Below, one piece after another: positions 15,012-23,200 of a stretch of DNA of 64,000 nucleotides. The DNA is from a virus. Position 1 is the stretch's first letter; every line of letters begins with the position of its first letter. A program made the position numbers and the translations under genes. The notes under the pieces were generated by a model. It saw only the letters and a program-made list of their open reading frames with translations, was not told the DNA's origin and searched no databases. The stretch is from the IMG/VR virus record IMGVR_UViG_3300047457_001149, positions 1 through 64,000 of that record, one strand, 5' to 3'.

Positions 15012-15814
15012 CAGAAAAGAGACGAATCGAAATCCCTGACAGCATGCGCGACCCCGTCCTCCCGGGCGGGGCCTTCTCGCACTCCCAGTACGAAGCCTTC
15101 AAGGCTTGCGGCCGGGCGTACGAGTTCAAGTACGTGAAGCAAGTCTCGTCGCCCCCGTCTCCCGCGATGGCGCGGGGGACGGCCATCCACGCGGGCGTCG
15201 AGACGGCGCTCCTCGCCAAGAAGGGCGGACAGCCTGTGTCCCCCGAGGCGATGCTGGCCGTGGTCAGCGACGCCTTCGACAAGGCGAAGGAGCAGATCAG
15301 TGAGTGGGGCGACGAGGAGCCGGGAAAGCTGAAAGACACTTCGCTTTCTCTTTACCGGGTATACCACGCCGCCGTCCTGCCCAAGATCACTCCGCTGGAG
15401 ATCGAGGAGCCCTTCGTAGTGAAGGTCGGCTCGGTCACGGTGCGGGGGATCATCGACCTCGTCGACCACGAGAAGGAGGGGCCGGGGGACCCCGGCAAGA
15501 TCGTGGTCGCAGACCTGAAGACGAGCGCGGCCAAGTGGTCTCAGAGCGACGTCGACAGGGACGCGCAGCTGTCCCTCTACACGGCCGTCAAGGGCCAGAT
15601 CAACGCGCGGATCGACAACCTGGTGTCGACCAAGACCCCGGCCTACCACCGGCTTTCGACTACGCGCGGGGCCGCCGACCATCGTAACCTCACCGAGGAC
15701 TACGAGGAGACGGCAGACTTCATCAAGCGGGGCGTCTTTCCGATGGCTCCGATGGACTCGTGGAAGTGCACGCCCAAGTGGTGCCCGTACTGGGGGAGCT
15801 GCCGTGGCCGCTAA
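15008..15814 (+). CDS. RecB/Cas4-like PD-(D/E)XK nuclease
   Basis: 268 aa, overlapping the previous gene by 4 nt. The order matches the PD-(D/E)XK nuclease domain of RecB and Cas4: FSHSQYEAFKACGRAYEFKY at the start, ARGTAIHAGVE (motif with His), RGIIDLVD and DLKTSA (catalytic D and D-x-K), then DAQLSLY. One Cys near residue 37 and three near the C terminus (CTPKWCPYWGSC) match the four Fe-S cluster ligands of Cas4/AddB-type nucleases. It probably degrades DNA or processes ends in recombination with the adjacent helicase. A second nuclease of this family lies at 19396-20274. Confidence 0.85.
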   Translation: MTEKRRIEIPDSMRDPVLPGGAFSHSQYEAFKACGRAYEFKYVKQVSSPPSPAMARGTAIHAGVETALLAKKGGQPVSPEAMLAVVSDAFDKAKEQISEWGDEEPGKLKDTSLSLYRVYHAAVLPKITPLEIEEPFVVKVGSVTVRGIIDLVDHEKEGPGDPGKIVVADLKTSAAKWSQSDVDRDAQLSLYTAVKGQINARIDNLVSTKTPAYHRLSTTRGAADHRNLTEDYEETADFIKRGVFPMAPMDSWKCTPKWCPYWGSCRGR

Positions 15815-15983
15815 ATACGGAGTCGACACCGACCCTGAATCCGAACAGGCTCAAGAGACTTTACGGCGTACGACAACCGTGGCAAACCCTCCCACGTGCC
15901 CAAAGTGCCACGCCCAAGTCCTCGTGACGCCGACGCTGGTTCGGCTGTGTCCAAACTGCGGCAGCGCGCCCTTCGAGCGCTAG
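15804..15983 (+). CDS. Small zinc-ribbon protein
   Basis: 59 aa from a GTG at 15804, inside the end of the nuclease gene, with GGGGAG upstream. It ends at TAG 15981-15983. The C-terminal part contains CPKCHAQVLVTPTLVRLCPNCG, a complete two-knuckle zinc ribbon (CxxC-x15-CxxC). The N-terminal part is charged and contains one copy of the dispersed word (15860-15869). Small zinc ribbons of this kind bind nucleic acid or proteins. The specific role is unknown. Confidence 0.7.
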   Translation: MAAKYGVDTDPESEQAQETLRRTTTVANPPTCPKCHAQVLVTPTLVRLCPNCGSAPFER

Positions 15984-16360
15984 AGGACGAGAGCCACGTC
16001 TTCTACGAGGACCGCTTTCACAAGCGGATCGTGCACTTTCTTTTCACGTCCTACTTCGCCGCTCCTCACGATCTACGAGAAGTTGCGGCGGAGTTTTGGG
16101 CGTGTTATCAGCATCTTCTAGAAGGTGGCACGGTGACAGAGTTGCCGATCCACCTCATCAACAGGCGTCTCGCCGTGAGCGTGATCAAGAGGATCCTTCG
16201 CGGCGAGCTGGTGCAATTCGACGACGAAAGAGAGAAAGACCATGACGACGGAGAACACGGAGAACAAGGTGGAGAAGAAGGCCAAGAAGGCGGAGCCCAA
16301 GCCCGCCAAGGAGCCCAAGGCGCCGGCGGCGGCCGCGCCGTCCGGCCAGTTCGAGTATGA
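15947..16360 (+). CDS. Hypothetical protein with uncertain ends
   Basis: Fills the space between the zinc ribbon and the ParB-like gene. The stretch LEDESHVFYEDRFHKRIVHF...FWACYQHLLEGG...AVSVIKRILRGELVQFDDE (about 15980-16240) looks like real helical protein. The start is unclear: GTG at 15947 is used here, and GTG at 15896 or 16031 are alternatives, none with a ribosome site. The frame continues 119 nt into the ParB-like gene as a Gly/Glu-rich tail that mirrors the other frame. It may be a genuine overlap, or the annotated end may be misleading. Confidence 0.45.
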   Translation: MSKLRQRALRALEDESHVFYEDRFHKRIVHFLFTSYFAAPHDLREVAAEFWACYQHLLEGGTVTELPIHLINRRLAVSVIKRILRGELVQFDDEREKDHDDGEHGEQGGEEGQEGGAQARQGAQGAGGGRAVRPVRV

Positions 16361-17300
16361 GTTCCTGCCTCTCCCCGAGGCGGTGGCCACGGTCGGCCAC
16401 ATCCGCATCGACCCCAAGAAGATCATGGTGTCGAAGTTCGACGCGCGGGCGCAGCCGGCCCCGGTGACGGACGACCTCATCGCCTCGATCAAGGAGAACG
16501 GGCTGATCCAGGATCCGCTCGTCACCTACGCGCGGTCCAAGAGCGGCGAGGAGGGCTGGCTGATCGTCGCCGGCCGTCGCCGTCGCGAGGCCTGCCAGAA
16601 GGCCGGGCTCAAGGAGATCTCGGCCAAGGCCGTCGAGATCACCAGCTTCAAGCAGTACCTCATCCTCGCGGGCGAGGAGAACCTCAAGCGGCAGAACATG
16701 TCGCCCTGGGACATCTACAACTACTTCACCCAGCTGCTCGGGGCGGGGCTGAAGCAGTCGGAGATCAAGGAGGTCTTCCACGTCACCGACGGTTACGTCA
16801 GCCAGTACCTCGCGATCGGCAAGCTCGACGAGCGCGTGCAGAAGCACGTTCGGGCGGCGGCGGACGAGCCCTTCAAGTCGCACGCCGCGTCGGTCGTGCG
16901 CGAGCTCAAGCGGGTCGGAGATCCGGAGGAGCAGGTGGCCTTCGCCCAGAAGGCGATCGACGAGGAGCTCAGCCCGGCGGCGCTGAAGTTCATCATCGAG
17001 AAGTGGCTCAACAAGCAGGCGCAGGCGGCCGAGGAGGGCGAGAAGAAGCCGAAGGCGGGCAGCCGCGCCGTGCGTCTCCCCGAGGAGGTGGACACCTCCC
17101 ACATCAAGCCGCTGCCGAAGGGCGATTTCGCCACGCTCATCAACTACGCCTGCGCGAAGCACGCGAAGGCGAAGGCGTCGGAGAAGGCCACGCCCGAGAG
17201 CGTCGCCTACGCCAAGGGCGTGATGGACGGTCTCCTTCAGGCCGCCGGCCTGAAGGAGACCCCTGCGGCCGCCGCCAAGTCCTCTCCCAAGAAGGACTGA
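16242..17300 (+). CDS. ParB-like DNA-binding protein
   Basis: 352 aa. After a Lys/Ala/Pro-rich N terminus, a ParB N-terminal domain follows: HIRIDPKKIMVSKFDAR, LIASIKENGLIQDPLV, AGRRRREACQKAG (the Arg-rich GERR-type box, about 110-122) and ENLKRQNMSPWD (the ENLQRxxLSP element). A helix-turn-helix region follows (LKQSEIKEVFHVTDGYVSQYLAI, about 170-193). The C terminus is Ala/Lys-rich. ParB and Noc proteins bind DNA sites and use CTP to slide; phage members may segregate, condense or regulate DNA. No ParA was found in the window. The 10-bp word scattered through the window is a possible target, by inference only. Its stop is directly abutted by the convergent sigma gene. Confidence 0.85.
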   Translation: MTTENTENKVEKKAKKAEPKPAKEPKAPAAAAPSGQFEYEFLPLPEAVATVGHIRIDPKKIMVSKFDARAQPAPVTDDLIASIKENGLIQDPLVTYARSKSGEEGWLIVAGRRRREACQKAGLKEISAKAVEITSFKQYLILAGEENLKRQNMSPWDIYNYFTQLLGAGLKQSEIKEVFHVTDGYVSQYLAIGKLDERVQKHVRAAADEPFKSHAASVVRELKRVGDPEEQVAFAQKAIDEELSPAALKFIIEKWLNKQAQAAEEGEKKPKAGSRAVRLPEEVDTSHIKPLPKGDFATLINYACAKHAKAKASEKATPESVAYAKGVMDGLLQAAGLKETPAAAAKSSPKKD

Positions 17301-18125
17301 TCAGCTGAAGATGTCTGCGAGGCCGTCGATCTCTTCTTGAGATAGATGGTCTCGCAGACGCTTCAGTCCCCGGTCGCGCACGTCCCCGACGCGCGCCGGC
17401 GTCATCTGGGAGCCGTCGATCTCGTAGAGGAGCTGGCCCACCTCTTCGACGCTCTTCGGCTCTCCTCCTCGCAGCCCGAACAAGTAGATCAGCACCAAGC
17501 GCTCGACGCGGCTCAGGTTCGCCTGGGCCAGCAGGCTGAGCCCGTCGATCGATTTGGTGATGGTCTCTCGTTCAATATCGATGGCGTCGTCAGGGATGAC
17601 GAGGCCGTCGATCGAAGATATGACCGGCTCCTCAAAGCCCTGAATAGCTTCGCCGGCTGCTTGCCGCCGCTCGTTCTCGACCCGACTCTTCCGCATCTCT
17701 TTGCGGGTGTGACTAGGGACGTGAACTACGCGAACTTTGTAGAGGCACTCTTGCATCCTGACGTTGATCCAGTTGCTGGCGTAAGTCAGAAAGCGGTTGC
17801 CGCGCTCAGGCTCAAAGAGCGTGATCGCGTGCATCAGCCCTTCGTAGCCGGCGGAGATCAAGTCAGAGAAGAGCCAGTCGCCGTGCGACTTTCTCCGCGC
17901 TTGTCGAATGACGAACCGGAGGTAACCGCACGCGATGCGTTGAGCAAGAACTTTGTACTCTTCCTTAGCGGCTTCGCGCGTCACGACGTTTGTCGATAGC
18001 TCGGACCGCGTGCGCGCAGCGCGGTACGCCGTAAACATCGACAGCTCTTCCGCTGACGAGGGGAGCGAATACTCTCCAACCTCGCGAAAGTGAACATCTA
18101 GTAGTTCGTTGCCGCTTTTGGTCAT
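17301..18125 (-). CDS. Sigma-70 family RNA polymerase sigma factor
   Basis: 274 aa from the ATG at 18125; upstream frame beyond it is antisense to the next gene. Region 2 is clear: FSDLISAGYEGLMHAITLFEPERGNRFLTYASNWINVRMQECLYK (about 95-140), matching the DLIQ..GLM.A...FEPERG..FSTYA.WWI core. A region-3-like stretch follows (SHTRKEMRKSRVENERRQ). Region 4 is LSRVERLVLIYLFGLRGGEPKSVEEVGQLL...VGDVRDRGLKRLRDHL, with a helix-turn-helix. It probably gives promoter specificity to the phage polymerase or redirects host core enzyme. It is transcribed alone, opposite to both neighbours, with its stop back to back with the ParB-like stop (TGATCA). Confidence 0.9.
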   Translation of the reverse strand: MTKSGNELLDVHFREVGEYSLPSSAEELSMFTAYRAARTRSELSTNVVTREAAKEEYKVLAQRIACGYLRFVIRQARRKSHGDWLFSDLISAGYEGLMHAITLFEPERGNRFLTYASNWINVRMQECLYKVRVVHVPSHTRKEMRKSRVENERRQAAGEAIQGFEEPVISSIDGLVIPDDAIDIERETITKSIDGLSLLAQANLSRVERLVLIYLFGLRGGEPKSVEEVGQLLYEIDGSQMTPARVGDVRDRGLKRLRDHLSQEEIDGLADIFS

Positions 18126-18158
18126 CTTGTAGAACCTTGACCCTGTTTGCCGCAGCAT

Positions 18159-18166
18159 GGTACAAC
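18159..18166 (+). promoter_or_regulatory. Candidate -10 element (GGTACAAC)
   Basis: GGTACAAC lies about 27 nt before the ATG at 18193, in the short divergent region with the sigma gene. It is similar to GGTACAAG and GGTATAAG before other plus-strand units. Weak evidence by motif and location. Confidence 0.3.
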
Positions 18167-18192
18167 TGTTCGTCCGAAGGCAAGGAAGACAC

Positions 18193-19305
18193 ATGAGCAA
18201 AAAGCAGAACAAGCAGACCGAGCAGGCCACCACCAACACCCCCACCACGACCGAGGCAGAACCCATGACGACCGAGATCGTTTCTCCCGCCACTGACGCG
18301 CTCGACGTTCCCGTCAGCGCGCTCACCAAGAAGTACTCCGAGGCGCTGCCGGAGTGGCAGCAGTATCTGGAACAGGTCGCTCCGCCCTCGGTGGGCGAGG
18401 TAGACCGCGCCATCAGCGGGCTCGCTGAGCCGAAGCGCAAGGCGTTCCTCAGCGCGCTCGCGCGCATGAACCCCGTGAAGCTCGGCCAGCACACCAGCCG
18501 GCGCGAGTTCTCGCTGCCGGACATCCGCATCTATCACGGCACCGGCAACGACGAGATGCGCCCGGCTGACTGCCCCACCGGCGGCATCTACGGCACGGAC
18601 GGCCGCCTCCTCGCGGCGCCGAAGGCGGCGCTGGCGAATCTGAAGCACAACCCGAAGCACGCCGGGCTCGGGACTGCCATCTCCGGCTTCGTCATCGGCA
18701 TGCACGAGGCGGGCACCTTCTGGCCGCCGCGCACGGGCACGCTGCCGGCGGGCGTCGAGGTTCGTACGAACGTCCCCATCTGCCGCACGCTCGACCGCAA
18801 GCGCGGCGACTACTTCGGCAGCTGCGAGGCCTGCGTCTACCGTCCCTTCAAGGACGGCAAGTCCAACAAGGACGCCTGCCGGAACGAGGACCACGCCTAC
18901 TTCGTCCTCGCAGACTTCTCTGGCGTCTACCGCATCGTCTTCTCCGGCACGTCCATCAAGCCCGGCTCGGCGGCCATCAAGAAGAAGAGCCGCCCGTGGG
19001 AGGCCTACTTCTCGCACGCCTTCGACCTCGACGCGCGCGAGCGTACGGAGAACTCGAACCGCTGGTTCGAGCTCACCGCTGACGTCTCGACCGACGCGCC
19101 CGAGCCGAGCGAGGCCGAGCTCGTGCTCCTCAACGCGCTCACGCGGCAGATCGACTACGAGATCTTCTTCCCCCGCGTCTACTCGATCTACACCTCGCCC
19201 CCCAAGGCGACGGTGTCGCAGGGATCCGTGTCCGACATGGACAGCCTCCTCAGCGCCGTCGGCGGGGCGGACGTGAAGAAGGACGTCAGCAACAAGAACC
19301 TGTAG
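18193..19305 (+). CDS. Cys-rich replication-module protein, possible DNA-binding protein
   Basis: 370 aa. The ATG at 18193 is chosen because AAGGAAG precedes it; the earlier ATG at 18157 lacks a ribosome site. The N-terminal 40 residues are Thr/Glu-rich and disordered. A central segment contains CRTLDRKRGDYFGSCEACVY...DACRNEDH (about 195-240), a likely zinc site of four Cys. Sequence after it is rich in aromatic and basic residues (FVLADFSGVYRIVFSG, KKKSRPWEAYFSHAF). Its position at the head of the replication genes and its size would suit a single-strand DNA-binding protein, but no motif proves this. A strong terminator follows, so it is its own transcription unit. Confidence 0.8.
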   Translation: MSKKQNKQTEQATTNTPTTTEAEPMTTEIVSPATDALDVPVSALTKKYSEALPEWQQYLEQVAPPSVGEVDRAISGLAEPKRKAFLSALARMNPVKLGQHTSRREFSLPDIRIYHGTGNDEMRPADCPTGGIYGTDGRLLAAPKAALANLKHNPKHAGLGTAISGFVIGMHEAGTFWPPRTGTLPAGVEVRTNVPICRTLDRKRGDYFGSCEACVYRPFKDGKSNKDACRNEDHAYFVLADFSGVYRIVFSGTSIKPGSAAIKKKSRPWEAYFSHAFDLDARERTENSNRWFELTADVSTDAPEPSEAELVLLNALTRQIDYEIFFPRVYSIYTSPPKATVSQGSVSDMDSLLSAVGGADVKKDVSNKNL

Positions 19306-19312
19306 CCTCCGC

Positions 19313-19359
19313 AGAAGAAGCCGGTCTGAGCCTTTACGGGGTTCAGGCCGGCTTCTTCT
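19313..19359 (+). terminator. Hairpin terminator
   Basis: Left arm AGAAGAAGCCGGTCTGA and right arm TCAGGCCGGCTTCTTCT form a 17-bp stem with one G-U pair. The loop contains a near-copy of the dispersed word (TTTACGGGGT). It begins 7 nt after the stop at 19305 and is followed by a C-run, then a T-rich stretch. It separates the Cys-rich protein from the nuclease gene. Confidence 0.7.
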
Positions 19360-19395
19360 GTCCCCCCCCTACTGTTCTTTTGCCTCCGGAGTCCG

Positions 19396-20274
19396 ATGAG
19401 CACCTACAGCGAACACGTCCTGCGGCAAGCCCCTTGGTCGATCTCAAAGGTGGGCGTTCTCGATCTGTGCATGAAGCAGTTCTTGCACAAGTACATCGAG
19501 AAGCTCAAGGAGGGTAAGAAGAGCGGCGCGTCGCGCGTGGGGGTGGTTGCGCACGCCATCCTTGAGGACGGGCTGCGCACGCCTAACGCTGACTTGCAGA
19601 GCGTGCTGCGGACACAAGCTGAAGAGCAGCAGCTTTCGCGGGAAGAGCTTATTGAAGTCAGCGCGAAGATGTCTCCCATCGCAGACTTCATCAAGCGCAT
19701 CGAAACCTTCAAGACGAACAACGGCGTCGTTGAAGAGTTCATCGAGCACAAGCTGGCGCTAAACGAGCGCCACGAGTCCTGCTCTTTTTTTGAGACCAAG
19801 GACGAGGCCGGCAACATCACGAGCAAGCCTCTGCTGCGCGGTGTCATCGACCACGCGATGCGCACGTCCGATGACTTTCTGATCGTGCTCGATCATAAGT
19901 CCGGCCGGAAGAAGGACATTGGGGAGCACAGCACGCAGTTCTACGCTTACATGGCGCTGGCTACGGCAGCCTTTCCGTGGCTCAAGGGCGTGCAGGCGGG
20001 GATCAACTACATCGGAGAGCCAAAGGTTGATTGGTTCCCGCGCTTTGACAATCGCCCCGGGGCCTGGACTCGGGAAGAGATTGTTCGGATCGTTTTCCCT
20101 TGGCTTCAGCAATATCTCAACCGCACTGCGGTGAAGCTCTCGCAGATTGAAGCCGGCAACGTCCGGCCCGAGACGGGGTGGCAGTGCCTGTACTGCGGCT
20201 TCTCCTCGGTCTGCGAGAAGGGACAAGAAGAGCTTGACCGTCGCGCTCGACGAAAGTCGGCGCCCAATCTCTGA
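19396..20274 (+). CDS. Second RecB/Cas4-like PD-(D/E)XK nuclease
   Basis: 292 aa, ATG with CCGGAG 5 nt upstream. Same family layout as the 15008-15814 gene: WSISKVGVLDLCMKQFLHKYI at the N terminus, VGVVAHAILEDGL (His motif), RGVIDHAM and FLIVLDHKSGRKKD (D and D-x-K), HSTQFYAYM (Q-x3-Y). C-terminal Cys are WQCLYCGFSSVC, which with the N-terminal Cys could hold an Fe-S cluster. The two proteins are clearly different in detail, so they probably have separate jobs, for example one in recombination and one in replication-end processing. Confidence 0.83.
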   Translation: MSTYSEHVLRQAPWSISKVGVLDLCMKQFLHKYIEKLKEGKKSGASRVGVVAHAILEDGLRTPNADLQSVLRTQAEEQQLSREELIEVSAKMSPIADFIKRIETFKTNNGVVEEFIEHKLALNERHESCSFFETKDEAGNITSKPLLRGVIDHAMRTSDDFLIVLDHKSGRKKDIGEHSTQFYAYMALATAAFPWLKGVQAGINYIGEPKVDWFPRFDNRPGAWTREEIVRIVFPWLQQYLNRTAVKLSQIEAGNVRPETGWQCLYCGFSSVCEKGQEELDRRARRKSAPNL

Positions 20275-20292
20275 CCAGGGCTGAGGGGCTCC

Positions 20293-23200
20293 ATGGCGAG
20301 GAAAGCTGCCGCTGCCGTCGGCGCGGCAAAGTTCACATACAACGACAGTCACAAACTCATGAGCCGGCTCGACCTGGGCCAGTTCAAGACGCTGCTGGAG
20401 CACACGTTCCCAGAGAATCGAATCATTCAAGTCGGCGCGTCGGCCATCAAGACAAACTGCCTCGCATCGTCCGTGACGGGGCACGTCGACAAGAACCCGT
20501 CGATGTACCTCGACGTCGCGCGGGGCACCGTCAGGTGCAAGGCCTGTGGTTATTTCACGCGCGACGTGCTCCAGCTCTTTCAAGACGCGCGGGGCTGGTC
20601 CTATCGGGAGACGCTTAGCCAGATCCTCACGTACACAGGACAGCGGCTCGTCTCTGACAAACTTGAGGCCGAGGTTGAGGCCTACGACATTCACAACCTC
20701 GCGCACGTCATTCTCCTGTGGGTCTGTTCGACCTACACGCAGAGACTCCTGGCGCCGCCCGTCGACCCGGAGGACCGTAAGAACTACGACGACATCGCGC
20801 TGCACGCCGCCGCAGCGGTTCTCGACTGGCTCTTCAAGCAGCGCGGGCACCGCCCCGAGCTGCTCCCGCAGCTTCCTTACGGCGTATGGCCGCCCGCACA
20901 CATCCTGACCTCGTACGCCGCTCAGCGCTTGGAAGACGTCGCTAACGCGCAGTACGCGCGCTACCAGAACACGTTCCTTACGCCCGAGCGGCGAGAGAAG
21001 GTGCTCGACCGCATCAAGCACCTGACCGCCAACGTCGGCATGGAGTGGACTAACTCCGTCGCGTTCTTCAACGGCCACGGCCTCCGTACGCCCGGCAAGA
21101 TCCGCCTTCGCCGGCCGGCTCACGATGACCAGAAAGACGGGAACTATCTCGTCCTCCCGGGCTTCGCGGACAACGACCCCATCGGCTACTTCGGTCTTTG
21201 GGCGAATCATCTCGGCGGCCTCGATCCCTCCGAGGCCAAGGCGCTCCGGTTCTATCTCGTCGAGGGCGAGAACGACGCCATCAGCGCACAGGAGCAGCTG
21301 TTGTCCCGAGGCGAGACGGGCTACGTCTTTCTCGCTTCCAACGGTTCGCACAACGACATCGACGCGCTCGCTGGAGCGGGCATCGACGCCGTTCACCTTT
21401 TGCCAGACCACCCCACGCGGGGCAACGGAGAGGTCTGGATGCGGGGCCGGCTGGTCACCGCTAGCGAAGTCCCGGTGCGCGTCTTTCGCGGCTGGTCTGA
21501 GCTAGACACGATCCCAGGGATGCCGAAGGACCCAGACGATGCTATCGCCCTGGGCGGCTTCGACGTCGTAAAGCGCGTCGTCATCGACGAGGTCGATAAG
21601 TGGTTCGTGCCAGTGGACGTCTGGGCGCTCGACCGCACCCTTGAGGACGCCACGCTGCTCGGGCCTGACGACATCCGAGAGAAGACTGCCGTCGCCGTCA
21701 GCTACGGCGAGTGCGTTCGTAACGCCACGCAGCTGGCCCAGTACATCGACCGCGTGTGTCAGCGCCTCGGCCTGACTCCCGCGATCGTTCGCGGAATGAT
21801 CATTCGCAGCAAGGACGACGAGGCGGGCCTGATCGCTCGCATCGTCGACGTGCTCAATCGGTCGTTCCATCCGCTCTACAAAGAAGACACGCCGCGAGGC
21901 GCGATCATCTACCTGCACCACCGAGCGACCGACCGGACCATCCGTTTCGGCACGGACGACGGGCAAGGCGCGCTCTCCTCTATCGCCAACGTCGTCGGCG
22001 ACGTCTACACCTTCTTCGTCGAAAACGTCGGCATTCCTGCTTGGATCATCCCGCAGCAGGGTCCGGGCGCGACCATGCCTATCCGAGAGCTTCAGCGGAT
22101 CCTCGCGGACTACGTGAAGATCGCCATGCAGTCGCTCTTTCAAGACCTACCCGCCCGGGAGGAGTGCGAACAGTACGGGCAAGGCCCTCACGCTGTCGAA
22201 GACTTGAACGCGCCGTTTAACGTCGCGCTTTACGTCGTCAACGGCATGTCGGTCTACGAAGGCACGTTCGCGCCAGACGGCACGCCGCGCCTTGACTGGA
22301 AGCGCCTCGAAGGCCCGTCGAAGGGGAAGATGATTTTCCTCCTCGACGCCGTCCCGGTGTTCCCAGAGCTTCGAACGGTCGCCGACTTGGAGGCCGGTAA
22401 CAGCTACACGCTAGAGGACGTGCAGCAGTACATTGGCAAGCTGGCTAAGGTCTACAGCACCGGCTGGAGAACGCTCAACACCGACATTGATGCGCTCCTC
22501 CTCGCGTACTACCAAGCCGCCTTCTCCTGTCCGGTGCTCTGCCCGTCAAAGGTCCACGTCGAGCTCGTGGGCCAGCACTCTTCGGGCAAGTCCACCATGC
22601 TCTCGACCTTCTGCGGGATTCAGTTTCCGCATCTTCAGGTCTGCGTCTGGGCTAAGGGAATGTCGAGCTATACGGCGGCGTCCCTCTACCAAGGCTTCAA
22701 CCGCTGCGCGACCATGATGGGTCTCGAAGAGTTCACGCGCGACCTCTCGACGAATACGGCCAAGAACGGGCAGATTCAGTCGTGTAACGAGATCCTTCGC
22801 CAGTGCACCTTTCCCGGCGGCGCGGTCATCACTCGCGCCATTCCAACGGGCGGGGTCAAGAAGATGATCATCGCCACCAACGTCGTTACGGCGTCAATCA
22901 ATCCGGCTCACGACCCGCAGGACGCGAGCCGCCGCATGACCATTGAGACGGTCAAAGTGGAGGGCCTCAAAGACCCGTCCATTCAGTTTGCCGAGGTCTT
23001 TCCGCCGGACGAGATGACGCGCATGCGCCGAGTCTTCGGCCTGGGCCTCTTCAAGTTCTTCCGCGTCTTCCGAGAACACTTCTCCGTGATCGAACGCGAG
23101 CTTGCGACGGGAAAGGTCGTGACTTCGTTTGCGGTCGACACGCGCTTCCTTCGTAACTTCTATCCCGTGGCGCCGCTTATGACCATGCTCGGGCAGGACT

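Noticed and set aside
18126-18530. N-terminal extension of the sigma gene by 135 codons
   Set aside because: The extension is antisense to the start of the Cys-rich protein and has a shadow-like composition. The ATG at 18125 begins a sequence consistent with sigma factors.
18193-19305. Firm assignment as single-strand DNA-binding protein
   Set aside because: Only genomic position, size and a Cys4 cluster support it. The acidic C-terminal tail common in such proteins is not evident.
19334-19343. TTTACGGGGT in the terminator loop and other one-mismatch copies (for example 20875, 22866, 24220, 37612, 38839, 57290, 60049)
   Set aside because: They resemble the dispersed word but break it at one base. 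They were left out of the count to keep it conservative.
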